Assembly: GCA_903909435.1 (NCBI GenBank)
Contig: CAIVVT010000147.1
Location: forward strand, 1-64,000
Source: an uncultured Acidobacteriia bacterium
GTDB lineage: Bacteria; Acidobacteriota; Terriglobia; Bryobacterales; Bryobacteraceae
Direction: 5' to 3'
DNA length: 64,000 nucleotides
Of the stretch, positions 27,379 through 35,260 are shown in pieces (position 1 is the stretch's first letter; every line of letters begins with the position of its first letter). The notes under the pieces are model-generated. The model did no database searches. It had not been told where the DNA came from and saw nothing but the letters and a program-made list of their open reading frames with translations. The position numbers and the translations under genes are program-made.

Positions 27379-28743
27379 CTACTCTCGCGGGGCAATACCC
27401 AGCGCACGCATTTTCTTGTACAGATTGCTGCGTTCGAGGCCCAGCACTTCCGCCGTGCGGGAGACGTTTCCGCCCGACTCTTCCAGTTTTTTCAGGATGT
27501 AGTCGCGCTCAGCGGCCTGGCGCACGTCGTGGAGACTGGCTGGACGGTCCGGGCCGCGCGCGGCTTCCGGCCGGCGGGGCGCGGGCAGCGGGATGTGCCG
27601 TTCATCGACGCGGACCTGCGGATTCATGATCACGATCCGCTCCATCAGGTTTTTCAACTCGCGCACGTTCCCCGGCCAGCTGTAGAACCGCAGCACCTCA
27701 ATCGCCTCGGGCGTCAGTTCCTTGTGTTTCCGGCCATACGAGGTGGCAAATTCGTGCAGAAAATGCTCCGCCAGCAGCGGGATGTCCTCAACGCGCTCGC
27801 GCAATGGCGGAACGGCGAAAGGGATTACGTTCAAGCGGTAAAACAGATCCTCCCGGAAGTTGCCGCGTTCGATCTCGTCTTCCAGCGTTTTGTTGGTCGA
27901 GGCGATCACCCGCACGTCGGTTTGAACGGCTTCGGACGAACCGATGGGCTCGAAGCGCTGCTCGTCCAGCACACGCAGCACCTTGGCCTGCGTGCGCAGG
28001 CTCATGTCGGCCACTTCGTCGAGGAACAACGTCCCTCCGTGGGCCTTTTCGAACTTGCCGGACTTGTCCTCGCTCGCGCCCGCGAACCCGCCCTTGCGGT
28101 GGCCGAATAATTCGCTTTCAATCAGATCTTCCGGAATGGCAGCGCAGTTCAGTTCGACGAACGGGGCCTCGGCGCGGGCGCTGCAGGCGTGAATCGCGTG
28201 CGCCACCAGTTCTTTGCCGGTGCCGCTTTCCCCGTAGATCAGCACGCGCCCGTTGGTCGGGGCCATCAGCGCGATCTGCTGCCGCAGGGCCTTCATAGGA
28301 ACGCTTTCACCGATGATCGTCAGGTTGCCCCGCCCGATGGTCCGCAGTTCTCGTAATTCCAGGCGCAGCCGCCGCTGTTCGATGGCGTTCCGCACCACCA
28401 CCATCACTTTCTCGATGGTCAGAGGCTTTTCCAGAAAATCGAATGCGCCAAGCTTGGTGGCGCGCACGGCGGCTTCAATGCTGCCGTGGCCGGAGATCAT
28501 GACGACCACCGGCCGCTCCGGGTCCGCCCGCTGCTCTATCTTGTGGAGTGTTTCCAAGCCGTCGATGCCGGGCATCCAGACGTCAATCAGGGCAACGTCG
28601 AACTTCTCTGCCTCGAGGATTGCCAGGCACTCCTCGCCGCTGGCTGCGGTGGCCGTCTCGAAGTCCTCGTCCTCAAGCACGCCTGAGAGGGACTCCCGGA
28701 TACCCGGCTCGTCATCGACGATCAAAACTCGATTGCGTTTCAT
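27379..28743 (-). CDS. NtrX/NtrC-type response regulator with variant GAFTGA loop
   Basis: A 454-residue sigma-54-type regulator. The receiver domain has D54 (ALIDVWMPGID) and K106 (LEKP). The AAA+ domain has Walker A GESGTGKE (171-178), Walker B GTLFLDEV (237-244) and the arginine-finger region FREDLFYRLNVIPF. The C-terminal Fis-type helix-turn-helix is GNVSRTAEVLGLERSNLYKK. The loop that contacts sigma-54, normally GAFTGA, reads GGFAGA (218-223). It lies six bases after the kinase gene on the same strand, forming an NtrY-NtrX-like pair. The target genes and signal are unknown; nitrogen control is the classical role but not shown here. Confidence 0.93.
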   Translation of the reverse strand: MKRNRVLIVDDEPGIRESLSGVLEDEDFETATAASGEECLAILEAEKFDVALIDVWMPGIDGLETLHKIEQRADPERPVVVMISGHGSIEAAVRATKLGAFDFLEKPLTIEKVMVVVRNAIEQRRLRLELRELRTIGRGNLTIIGESVPMKALRQQIALMAPTNGRVLIYGESGTGKELVAHAIHACSARAEAPFVELNCAAIPEDLIESELFGHRKGGFAGASEDKSGKFEKAHGGTLFLDEVADMSLRTQAKVLRVLDEQRFEPIGSSEAVQTDVRVIASTNKTLEDEIERGNFREDLFYRLNVIPFAVPPLRERVEDIPLLAEHFLHEFATSYGRKHKELTPEAIEVLRFYSWPGNVRELKNLMERIVIMNPQVRVDERHIPLPAPRRPEAARGPDRPASLHDVRQAAERDYILKKLEESGGNVSRTAEVLGLERSNLYKKMRALGIAPRE

Positions 28744-28749
28744 TCAGTC

Positions 28750-30849
28750 CTATGCCGGCGCAACCGTGGTCTTGGGCTGCGGTTCGCTCCCGGCGGGGAG
28801 ATATGCCGGAAGCTCAATGATAAAGCGCGCGCCGGCGGGAGGGTTATCCTCGACGCGAATCGTGCCCCGGTGCTCGTTGACGACATTGCTGACAATCGCC
28901 AGACCCAGCCCCGTCCCGCGCTGTTTGGTCGAGAAATAGGGCAGGAACAGTTTCGACTTGTCCTCTGTGGAGATGCCGCACCCGGTGTCGGAGATGCAGA
29001 GCTCCATGGTGTCGGGCGCGGTCAGGGACGTGGATATCGCGAGTTCCTTGTAGGGGACGTCCTGCATCGCTTCCGCCGCGTTGTCCACCAGGTTTACCAC
29101 CGCGCGCTTGAACTGCCCCGCATCGAGCAGCACGGGAGGCAGGTCGGGTGCCAGATCTACTCGCATGGTCACGCCGCCCAGGCGCCCTTCAAAGACGGCC
29201 AGCGCTTCGCGTACTGCAATATTGAGATCGGCCTTCACCGGATGCGCGGACGGGAACCTCGCAAATTGAGAGAACTCGTCGGCCAGCGTCTTCACGCTGT
29301 CCACTTCCCGGCGGATGGTCTCGCAGCACTTCTCCACGATCAGCCGCACTTCCGCGGGCGGATTCAGCTTGTCGATCTGGCGTTGAATTCTCTGAGAACT
29401 GAGGGCGATGGGTGTCAGCGGGTTCTTCAATTCGTGGGCGATGCGGCGCGCTACCTCGTGCCAAGCTTCCGCCTGTTGGGCTCGCAGCAGATCGGTAGTG
29501 TCCTCGATCACGATCACGTAGCCGCTGGTCACGGCGGGCGATAGGGCCGCTACGGTCACAGACAGGTGGCGGCTGCCGCCAGCCACCGGGAACTCAAGCT
29601 GACGCGAGGAGGACCCGGTGCGGCGCGCGCTCTTGAGTAGGCGCCCCAGGTCCGCGCCCATGTCGGCGGGAATCAGTTCGGCCAGATGCTGCGGGTCCGC
29701 GGCGCGCGGGAAGATGCTGTGGAACGCCCGGTTGGTCAGCCGGACCGTGCCGTCGGCGTCAAGCGATACGACGCCAGTCGGAATGCTCTCCAGCACCGCC
29801 TCGATGAATCTCCGCCGCCGCTCCAATTCGTTGCGGTTGGTCTCTAGGTCCTGGGTCATTTCATTGAATGCCCGGACCAGGGTCGCGAACTCGTCCGTCG
29901 CCGCGACCTGCACTCGATACGCCAGGTTCCCGCCGCGCACCGCCCGCGCCGCATCCAGCAGGGCCGTCACCGGACCCGTGACCTGGCGGGCCAGGAACAA
30001 GGCCACCCAAACCGCAATGAAGAGCACGAACAGGGTAATTAGAACCAGCAGTTGCAGGTAGAAACGCCGGGTACCTTTCTTTGTGGCAGCCAGTTGATCG
30101 TAATCCGCGATGTAGCTGTTCAACTGCTGGGTGGTTTCCTGAATGTCGAGTGGCATCCGCACGACGACGACGGCTTCGCCCAAGCTGGGGATGGGTGCCT
30201 GGCCCCGTACTTCCTTGCCTGGACCGCGCGTTTGCGCCTTCTGCCCCGGCGGCGGTTGAGCGGCCTCGCACACCATGATCTGGCCGCCATCGGTCCGCTG
30301 AATCCAGGCTCTTTCGACGCCGGTGCCGGAGCAGGCGCCCGCGAAGAACTCGGCCGGCAGGTGCCCCGACCTGACGAAGTCCTGCGTTTCGTCCGCGTCG
30401 GCCAGCCACAGTGCAAGCGCTGCGGCACGCTGATGCGTCTCCTTCTCGAGCGTTGCTCCGATGTCCTCGAGATTCAGGCGAACCGCCTGGCCCGGTCGGC
30501 TGAACCACTTGTCGAGATTACGGTTCAGCACCTCGACGCTCCACAGCACCAGGAACATGGTCGGCAGGAAGCACAGGCTCAAGGCCGCCACCAGGATCTT
30601 GGTGCGGATCTTTGAGCCCTCGACCCCGGCTCGGCGCGCGATGTAGAGCTTGATGGCGTCCCGGAACAGGATGAAGGCCAGCAGCACGGTCAGCAGGAAC
30701 GTGAAGGTCGAGAGGCCCCAGTACACGTAGGTCTGCTGCGGGCTGGTCGGGCCGTACTCGCCGGTGCTGAACGAACCCTGGTAGAGGACCACGGCCAGCA
30801 GCACGGTCAGCAACCCGATTCCAGCGCCGAATTTGAATTTGTGGCTCAC
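28750..30849 (-). CDS. NtrY-like membrane sensor histidine kinase
   Basis: A 699-residue kinase. Three transmembrane helices lie near the N-terminus (about 10-25, 45-63, 84-105), then an extracytoplasmic region (about 110-262) and a further helix (266-288), a HAMP domain (about 289-342), a PAS domain (345-450, SIPTGVVSLDADGTVRLTNR), HisKA with H472 in AHELKNPLTPIAL, and an ATPase domain with VNLVDNAAEAMQ, DTGCGIS and GTGLGLAIV. This is the NtrY layout. It is the first gene of a two-gene operon with the adjacent sigma-54 regulator, its presumed phospho-acceptor. Confidence 0.94.
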   Translation of the reverse strand: MSHKFKFGAGIGLLTVLLAVVLYQGSFSTGEYGPTSPQQTYVYWGLSTFTFLLTVLLAFILFRDAIKLYIARRAGVEGSKIRTKILVAALSLCFLPTMFLVLWSVEVLNRNLDKWFSRPGQAVRLNLEDIGATLEKETHQRAAALALWLADADETQDFVRSGHLPAEFFAGACSGTGVERAWIQRTDGGQIMVCEAAQPPPGQKAQTRGPGKEVRGQAPIPSLGEAVVVVRMPLDIQETTQQLNSYIADYDQLAATKKGTRRFYLQLLVLITLFVLFIAVWVALFLARQVTGPVTALLDAARAVRGGNLAYRVQVAATDEFATLVRAFNEMTQDLETNRNELERRRRFIEAVLESIPTGVVSLDADGTVRLTNRAFHSIFPRAADPQHLAELIPADMGADLGRLLKSARRTGSSSRQLEFPVAGGSRHLSVTVAALSPAVTSGYVIVIEDTTDLLRAQQAEAWHEVARRIAHELKNPLTPIALSSQRIQRQIDKLNPPAEVRLIVEKCCETIRREVDSVKTLADEFSQFARFPSAHPVKADLNIAVREALAVFEGRLGGVTMRVDLAPDLPPVLLDAGQFKRAVVNLVDNAAEAMQDVPYKELAISTSLTAPDTMELCISDTGCGISTEDKSKLFLPYFSTKQRGTGLGLAIVSNVVNEHRGTIRVEDNPPAGARFIIELPAYLPAGSEPQPKTTVAPA

Positions 30850-31061
30850 TTGGCGCGAAAGATCCTGCTTTGAAGATTATAGGCGGTTCGCACGGATGAG
30901 TATCCCAGTTCGCGCTTTGGCCGGTTACTCAAGGCGGGTGGAACTGCGCCGTCGGGGAGGCCCCAAGGCAGGGGTATCACGCGGCTCTCCAGACGGTGGA
31001 CAATGGAACAGAACAGCCGAAATGAACGGCGGGAATCCTCCGCCCCGGATTAGCACTGTAA

Positions 31062-32363
31062 ATGCGTCGAGTCTTCTATCTAACCTGCGCTCTCATCGCG
31101 TACGGGTCGCTTTACCCGTTCCATTTCGTCGCGCGGAATTCACCGCTGGGCGTGCTCTCCGTCTTCGCGAATTCACTGCATGTACGCCTGGACCGGGGCG
31201 AAATCCACGATCTGCTGTTGAATCTCCTGATTTACATCCCGGTGGGGTTCTTCTTTGTGCTCGACGAGCGGGATCATCGTCCCGCCTGGAGACGGTGCCT
31301 GCATGCGACTCTCGCGGGCGCGGCCCTGTCGCTGTGCATGGAAACCGCTCAATACTGGGTCGAATCACGCCAGCCGAGCCTGATCGACCTGCTTACTAAC
31401 ACGATTAGCGCGGGCGCCGGGGCGGTGCTGGGCCTGCTCTTTTCTCATCGGGCCAGGCAAGCCTTCGATACGCTGTCCGAGACTGTACTGGGCCATCCGT
31501 CGTCCGCGCTGTTTCTGGGATTGCTTTGGTTTGCCGCGCTGTTCACTCCGGGGGATTGGGGCCGGTCGGGCGCGCTACTTCATATCCGGGCGATGCGGGC
31601 AGCGCCGCACCTAGCCCCCGGACAGGCTCTGGTCTGCCTCAGTCAGTGGCTGGGGATGGGAGCTCTGGCGGCTGCGATCATGGGCAGAAAGCGCGCGGCC
31701 ATCGTCCTGCTGATCGCCGGACTGGCCACTCCGATCAGGTTCCTCGTGCCCGGTCAACACCCTGAACTCCATGATTTCATTGGGTCGGCAGCGGCCATCT
31801 GCATCTGGTGCGTGCCCGTGCTCAGAAAGCGTTTGAGTACGGCGATGGTCGCCTGCCTGCTCGCCGGCGGGTTGATGATAGAAGAGTTGCGGCCGTGGAA
31901 CTTCTCCAGCCACGTTTCCAGTTTCCAGTGGATTCCCTTCCTATCCATGCTTGGTTCTCCCGATTGGTTTCCGACGCTGCTGGTTCTGTTCCGCAAGGCG
32001 GCGTTCTATGGGACCACGGTTTGGGCCATCGCGCGGGCTGGATTTGGAGTGCCTGGAGCGCTGGTGTTTGTCGCGCTTGAACTTGGAATGCTGGAGTTGG
32101 CACAGATCTTCATTCCCGGAAGAACGGCTGAAACCACCGACCCAATCCTAGCCGTGGTGTTGGGAGTGATCCTGCTCCAATTCGACCGTAAGTTCGGCGC
32201 GGATCCCGGCGTTGGCACCGCACTCACGGAGTCTCCAGGCCGAATCCCGGCGGGAACGTCAGCCACCAAGACTACTCCCGGGATCCGTGCGACGACCCCA
32301 CCTGCGGCTGCGCGGCCCGCTGCGTCCGGGGTTTGGACCGGCGGGAGACGGCGCAGACTCTGA
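31062..32363 (+). CDS. Membrane protein with two VanZ-like units
   Basis: A 433-residue polytopic membrane protein. VanZ-type signatures appear twice: first around ETAQYWVESRQPSLIDLL followed by TNTISAGAGAVLG, and again near the C-terminus as ELAQIFIPGRTAETTDPIL followed by AVVLGVILL. Each is preceded by helices with a YPFHF- or NFSSHVSSFQWIPF-like segment. VanZ gives low-level teicoplanin resistance in enterococci by an unknown mechanism; many VanZ-like proteins are uncharacterised. The C-terminal 60 residues are Pro/Thr/Arg-rich and disordered. The gene stands alone, divergent from the kinase operon. Confidence 0.82.
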   Translation: MRRVFYLTCALIAYGSLYPFHFVARNSPLGVLSVFANSLHVRLDRGEIHDLLLNLLIYIPVGFFFVLDERDHRPAWRRCLHATLAGAALSLCMETAQYWVESRQPSLIDLLTNTISAGAGAVLGLLFSHRARQAFDTLSETVLGHPSSALFLGLLWFAALFTPGDWGRSGALLHIRAMRAAPHLAPGQALVCLSQWLGMGALAAAIMGRKRAAIVLLIAGLATPIRFLVPGQHPELHDFIGSAAAICIWCVPVLRKRLSTAMVACLLAGGLMIEELRPWNFSSHVSSFQWIPFLSMLGSPDWFPTLLVLFRKAAFYGTTVWAIARAGFGVPGALVFVALELGMLELAQIFIPGRTAETTDPILAVVLGVILLQFDRKFGADPGVGTALTESPGRIPAGTSATKTTPGIRATTPPAAARPAASGVWTGGRRRRL

Positions 32364-32559
32364 CGGATCCGCGGTGCGGTCCAGGACGGCTAGGTGAACC
32401 GTTCTTAATGAATGGCGGCGGTCACACCTCCTGCCGCTATTCCGCGAATTTGATCACTCGCTCGTAACCTCAAACGCTTTAACGCTTTACTGGCTGGATT
32501 CCATGCGGTGCCGTCCGCCGGTATGCGCTGAGCGCACTCCGGCGCGTGCAGTATATGGC
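32364..32559. other. Upstream region of the HU-like/TIR gene pair
   Basis: A 196-base stretch with no clear gene. The direct repeat AACGCTTTAACGCTTTA at about 32472-32488 and a TATA-like stretch AGTATATGG near 32551 could belong to the promoter of the following gene. If translation began at the ATG at 32503 rather than the GTG at 32560, part of this would be coding. Confidence 0.35.
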
Positions 32560-32817
32560 GTGACGAGACGCAAACCCTCCAAACTTCCCGCCAGACCCAA
32601 GCTGAAGCGCGGCCCGGCTCCCGAACCTGCTGCAGCCGACCGCTTGGACGCTGCCGTCCACCAGATTTTGCAGAAACTCAAAGCCGGAACTCCCGTGCGG
32701 CTGCCCGGCCTGGGCATCCTGCGCCCCGGCCCTAAGAACTCGGTCCTGTTTGATTTGCTGCACGTCGCCGAGCCGAAGGAGGAGCCAGATGCCAGCGCCA
32801 AGCAACGCCGCCGTTGA
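32560..32817 (+). CDS. Small basic HU-like protein, first gene of a TIR operon
   Basis: From the GTG at 32560 the protein has 85 residues; an ATG at 32503 would add 19. It begins with a strongly basic, proline-rich tail (MTRRKPSKLPARPKLKRG), then a helix and strand pair, LDAAVHQILQKLKAGTPVRL then PGLGILRPG (about 29-57). This resembles helix 2 and the first beta turn of HU/IHF proteins (compare the HU pattern LKxGxxVxLxGFGxF). The DNA-binding arms of HU are missing. The C-terminus is charged and disordered. The downstream TIR gene starts inside this gene (29-base overlap) and contains the same HU-like core, so the two proteins may pair. The HU relation is my inference from pattern only. Confidence 0.68.
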   Translation: MTRRKPSKLPARPKLKRGPAPEPAAADRLDAAVHQILQKLKAGTPVRLPGLGILRPGPKNSVLFDLLHVAEPKEEPDASAKQRRR

Positions 32818-33403
32818 AGCCCCGTCTCCGTCGTTGCCGGCGAAAGACCTGGCGTCCGCACGCCACGTCGCAGCGGTCATCCAAGCTTCGCTGAGGGAAG
32901 GCCGCCGCGTTGAGATCGAACGCCTGGGTGAATTTCGCCCGGTTTGTGGAGGCGGCTTCCGGTTCGTGCCGGAGAACAGACCCTGCGTTTTCCTGGCGTA
33001 TGTCAGCGAGGACGCCGCAAAAGTGGAGCGTCTCAGTGAAATCCTGGAAGCGGCCGGATTCGACGCCTGGATGGACCGCCTGAAACTCCTGCCTGGACAG
33101 AACTGGCCGCGCGCCATCGAGCGTGCCATCGAGAACGCCGACTTCTTCGTAGCCTGTCTCTCGCGCCACGCGGTGAACAAACGGAGTTGTTTCCAGGGGG
33201 AGATGCGCTTCGCTCTGGATTGCGCCCGGCGAATGCCGTTCGATCAGGTCTACTTTGTGCCTGCCCGGCTGGAAAACTGCTCCGTTCCGCTACGCATCGA
33301 GCAGCAACTCCAGTGCGTGGATCTGTTTCCGGACTTCGACGCTTCGGCCAAGCGGCTGATCTGCTTCGTCCGTTCGGAAATGCGCCGGCGGCGCACGCTA
33401 TGA
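32789..33403 (+). CDS. HU-like/TIR-domain fusion protein
   Basis: A 204-residue protein. Residues 21-61 (ARHVAAVIQASLREGRRVEI, then ERLGEFRPV) repeat the HU-like helix-turn pattern of the upstream gene. Residues 66-195 form a TIR domain: FLAYVSED (68-75) is box 1, FDAWMDRLKLLPGQNW (91-106) box 2, and AIENADFFVACLSRHAVNK the following strand. E138 in CFQGEMRFALD sits where catalytic TIR domains keep the glutamate needed for NAD+ cleavage. TIR proteins in bacteria often act as NADase effectors or signal producers in anti-phage defence. The ATG has an excellent ribosome binding site (AAGGAGGAG) inside the upstream gene, suggesting coupled, perhaps stoichiometric expression. Whether it is an active NADase is unproven. 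Confidence 0.88.
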   Translation: MPAPSNAAVEAPSPSLPAKDLASARHVAAVIQASLREGRRVEIERLGEFRPVCGGGFRFVPENRPCVFLAYVSEDAAKVERLSEILEAAGFDAWMDRLKLLPGQNWPRAIERAIENADFFVACLSRHAVNKRSCFQGEMRFALDCARRMPFDQVYFVPARLENCSVPLRIEQQLQCVDLFPDFDASAKRLICFVRSEMRRRRTL

Positions 33404-33424
33404 GATCGCTGGCTCCGGACGGGC

Positions 33425-34195
33425 TCAATAGCCCATGATCTGGTAGCCGGCATCGACGTAGATGACGTTGCCGGTCACGCCGCGGCCGAGATTGCCGGCC
33501 AGGAACACGGCGGTGTCCGCGACTTCGGCCGGCTCGGCGTTGCGGCGCAGCGGTGCTTTCTCGGCGACGAACTCCAGAATCGTCGAGAAGTCCTTGATGC
33601 CGCGCGCGGAGGCGGTCTTGATCGGTCCGGCGGAAATCGCATTCACGCGAATGTTCTTTGGGCCGAGGTCGGCGGCCAGGTAGCGCACACTGGCCTCGAG
33701 CGCGGCTTTGGCCACACCCATCACGTTGTAATTGGTGATGACGCGCTGCGAACCGAGATACGACAGCGTCATGATGGAGCCCCCCGCAACCATGGCCGGA
33801 GCGACGGCGCGGGCAACGGCCACCAGCGAGTAGCAACTCACCTCATGGGCCAGCAAAAAGCCTTCGCGCGAGGTGTCCGAAAACGGCCGGGCCAGATCTT
33901 CACGGTTGGCAAAGGCGATCGAATGCACGACCGCGTCCAACTGTTCGCCTTCGGCCAGCAGGATCTCCGAGAGGTGCCGGATGTCGGCCTCCTGCGTCAC
34001 GTCGCACGAGAGAATCCGGGAGGCGCCGAGTTCCTCGGCCAGTTCCTCAACCGTGTCCTTCTGCCGGTCGCCCTGGTAGGTCAGAATCAGGTTCGCGCCT
34101 TCCCGGCGGAACGCTTTCGAGATAGCGTAAGCGATGCTCCACCGGTTGGCGAGGCCAAGAACCAGGGTATTTTTGTCCTTGAGAAGCTGAGACAT
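33425..34195 (-). CDS. fabI: Enoyl-[acyl-carrier-protein] reductase (NADH)
   Basis: A 256-residue short-chain dehydrogenase of the FabI type, which performs the last reduction of each fatty-acid elongation cycle and is the triclosan/diazaborine target in other bacteria. Evidence: the cofactor region GLANRWSIAYAISKAF, VVHSIAFA, the MTLSYLGSQRVITNYNVMGV segment followed by AKAALE holding the Tyr-x6-Lys catalytic pair, and RVNAISAGPIKTASARGI. Its stop is only 21 bases from the stop of the convergent TIR gene. There is little 5' leader (see the -10 box at 34205). Confidence 0.97.
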   Translation of the reverse strand: MSQLLKDKNTLVLGLANRWSIAYAISKAFRREGANLILTYQGDRQKDTVEELAEELGASRILSCDVTQEADIRHLSEILLAEGEQLDAVVHSIAFANREDLARPFSDTSREGFLLAHEVSCYSLVAVARAVAPAMVAGGSIMTLSYLGSQRVITNYNVMGVAKAALEASVRYLAADLGPKNIRVNAISAGPIKTASARGIKDFSTILEFVAEKAPLRRNAEPAEVADTAVFLAGNLGRGVTGNVIYVDAGYQIMGY

Positions 34196-34204
34196 GAATT
34201 ATCC

Positions 34205-34210
34205 AGTATA
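34205..34210 (-). promoter_or_regulatory. Possible -10 box of fabI
   Basis: On the minus strand TATACT lies nine bases before the fabI ATG. Transcription from it would begin only a few bases before the start codon, giving a very short leader. No convincing -35 box is present at standard spacing, so this is a weak call. Confidence 0.35.
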
Positions 34211-34267
34211 ACGCACGGACTTTGTAAACCCGCATAAACACAAGGGTTTGACGCGGGGGATAGCGGG

Positions 34268-35242
34268 TTAGCGGATGGGCACGGGCGAGCCGCCGGCCTT
34301 CACGCTGCGCAGAGAGGCGTCCATGAACTCGAACATCTCCAGCGTTTCCTGCTGCGGTACCGGGGAGACGCCGGTGTTGAAGAACTTGAGGATTTCAACC
34401 ACCAGGGACCGATATCCGGTGTACAGGTCCTTCTCATTCGTGTGGACCTCTTTGGCGGAGAAGACCGTAGCACCGTAGGAAGAGTACGGCCGGATGAGCC
34501 GCAAAACGCCGATTTTGCCGTCTTTCCAGCGGCCGGCAATCACGTCCTGGTCGGCGGTGGAGGTGCGCCAGACCTGCCCGCAGCCTGGGCCGAGGATTGA
34601 GTAAAGCATCTCGACGCCGTGGATGCCGTACCAACTCAGGTCGAGTTCGTGGTGCGATTCCTGCGGACCGGGCGCCCACACGGATGCCCCGAGCAGGCCG
34701 GCGATGCGGAGCGCGGGGATCCCGTCGCTGAAGCGCAGCGAGGAAGCCGTGAACCACGGCACGCCCGCCTCCTTCGCGACCCGCGCGATTTCGAGCGCAT
34801 CGCGCAGGGTTGAAGCCAGCGGCTTGTCGATGAAGACCGGCTTGTGGCCCTTGAGTATCTCGCGGAACTGCGCGAGGTGCGGGCGTCCGTCCACACTCTC
34901 CAAGAGCACCGCATCCACCTTGGTCAGCAGGGTTGCGATGTCCGGCACTATCTCCACACCGTACTTGGAGTGCAATTCTTCGGCGTACTTGTCTACCCGG
35001 CTGGCGCTCTCCGCGACGTCCGGGCTGCCGCCCTTATAGGCTGCGACGATGCGAGCCCCCGGCAGGTGCTCGGGCGTAGCAGGATCATTCAACAGCGAGG
35101 TGAAAGCGACGGCGTGCGACGTGTCTGTGCCCACAATCCCCAACCGGAGATCAGCGGCAAAAGCCTGGTGGCGCGCGCACAAGATCAATCCGGCCACGAG
35201 CGTAAAGTAACGGAGCAATTCGGGATACCCCCCAGGGGGCAT
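34268..35242 (-). CDS. Exported Gfo/Idh/MocA-family oxidoreductase
   Basis: A 324-residue NAD(P)-dependent oxidoreductase from the ATG at 35242. The N-terminus (RYFTLVAGLILCARHQAFAA) looks like a signal peptide or membrane anchor. The Rossmann part begins LRLGIVGTDTSHAVAF and includes the family's substrate/cofactor motif HKPVFIDKPLAST (the EKP-like lysine) and WYGIHGVEML in the C-terminal domain. Family members oxidise or reduce sugars and related hydroxy compounds. The frame is open further upstream, but that would run through the divergent recG start. The start codons of the two genes are only 18 bases apart. Confidence 0.82.
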   Translation of the reverse strand: MPPGGYPELLRYFTLVAGLILCARHQAFAADLRLGIVGTDTSHAVAFTSLLNDPATPEHLPGARIVAAYKGGSPDVAESASRVDKYAEELHSKYGVEIVPDIATLLTKVDAVLLESVDGRPHLAQFREILKGHKPVFIDKPLASTLRDALEIARVAKEAGVPWFTASSLRFSDGIPALRIAGLLGASVWAPGPQESHHELDLSWYGIHGVEMLYSILGPGCGQVWRTSTADQDVIAGRWKDGKIGVLRLIRPYSSYGATVFSAKEVHTNEKDLYTGYRSLVVEILKFFNTGVSPVPQQETLEMFEFMDASLRSVKAGGSPVPIR

Positions 35243-35260
35243 TGTACACTGAGGGTTCCC

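Noticed and set aside
34844-35260. N-terminal extension of the recG frame
   Set aside because: It overlaps the divergent oxidoreductase gene and has no similarity to RecG; the GTG at 35261 fits the family's N-terminus.
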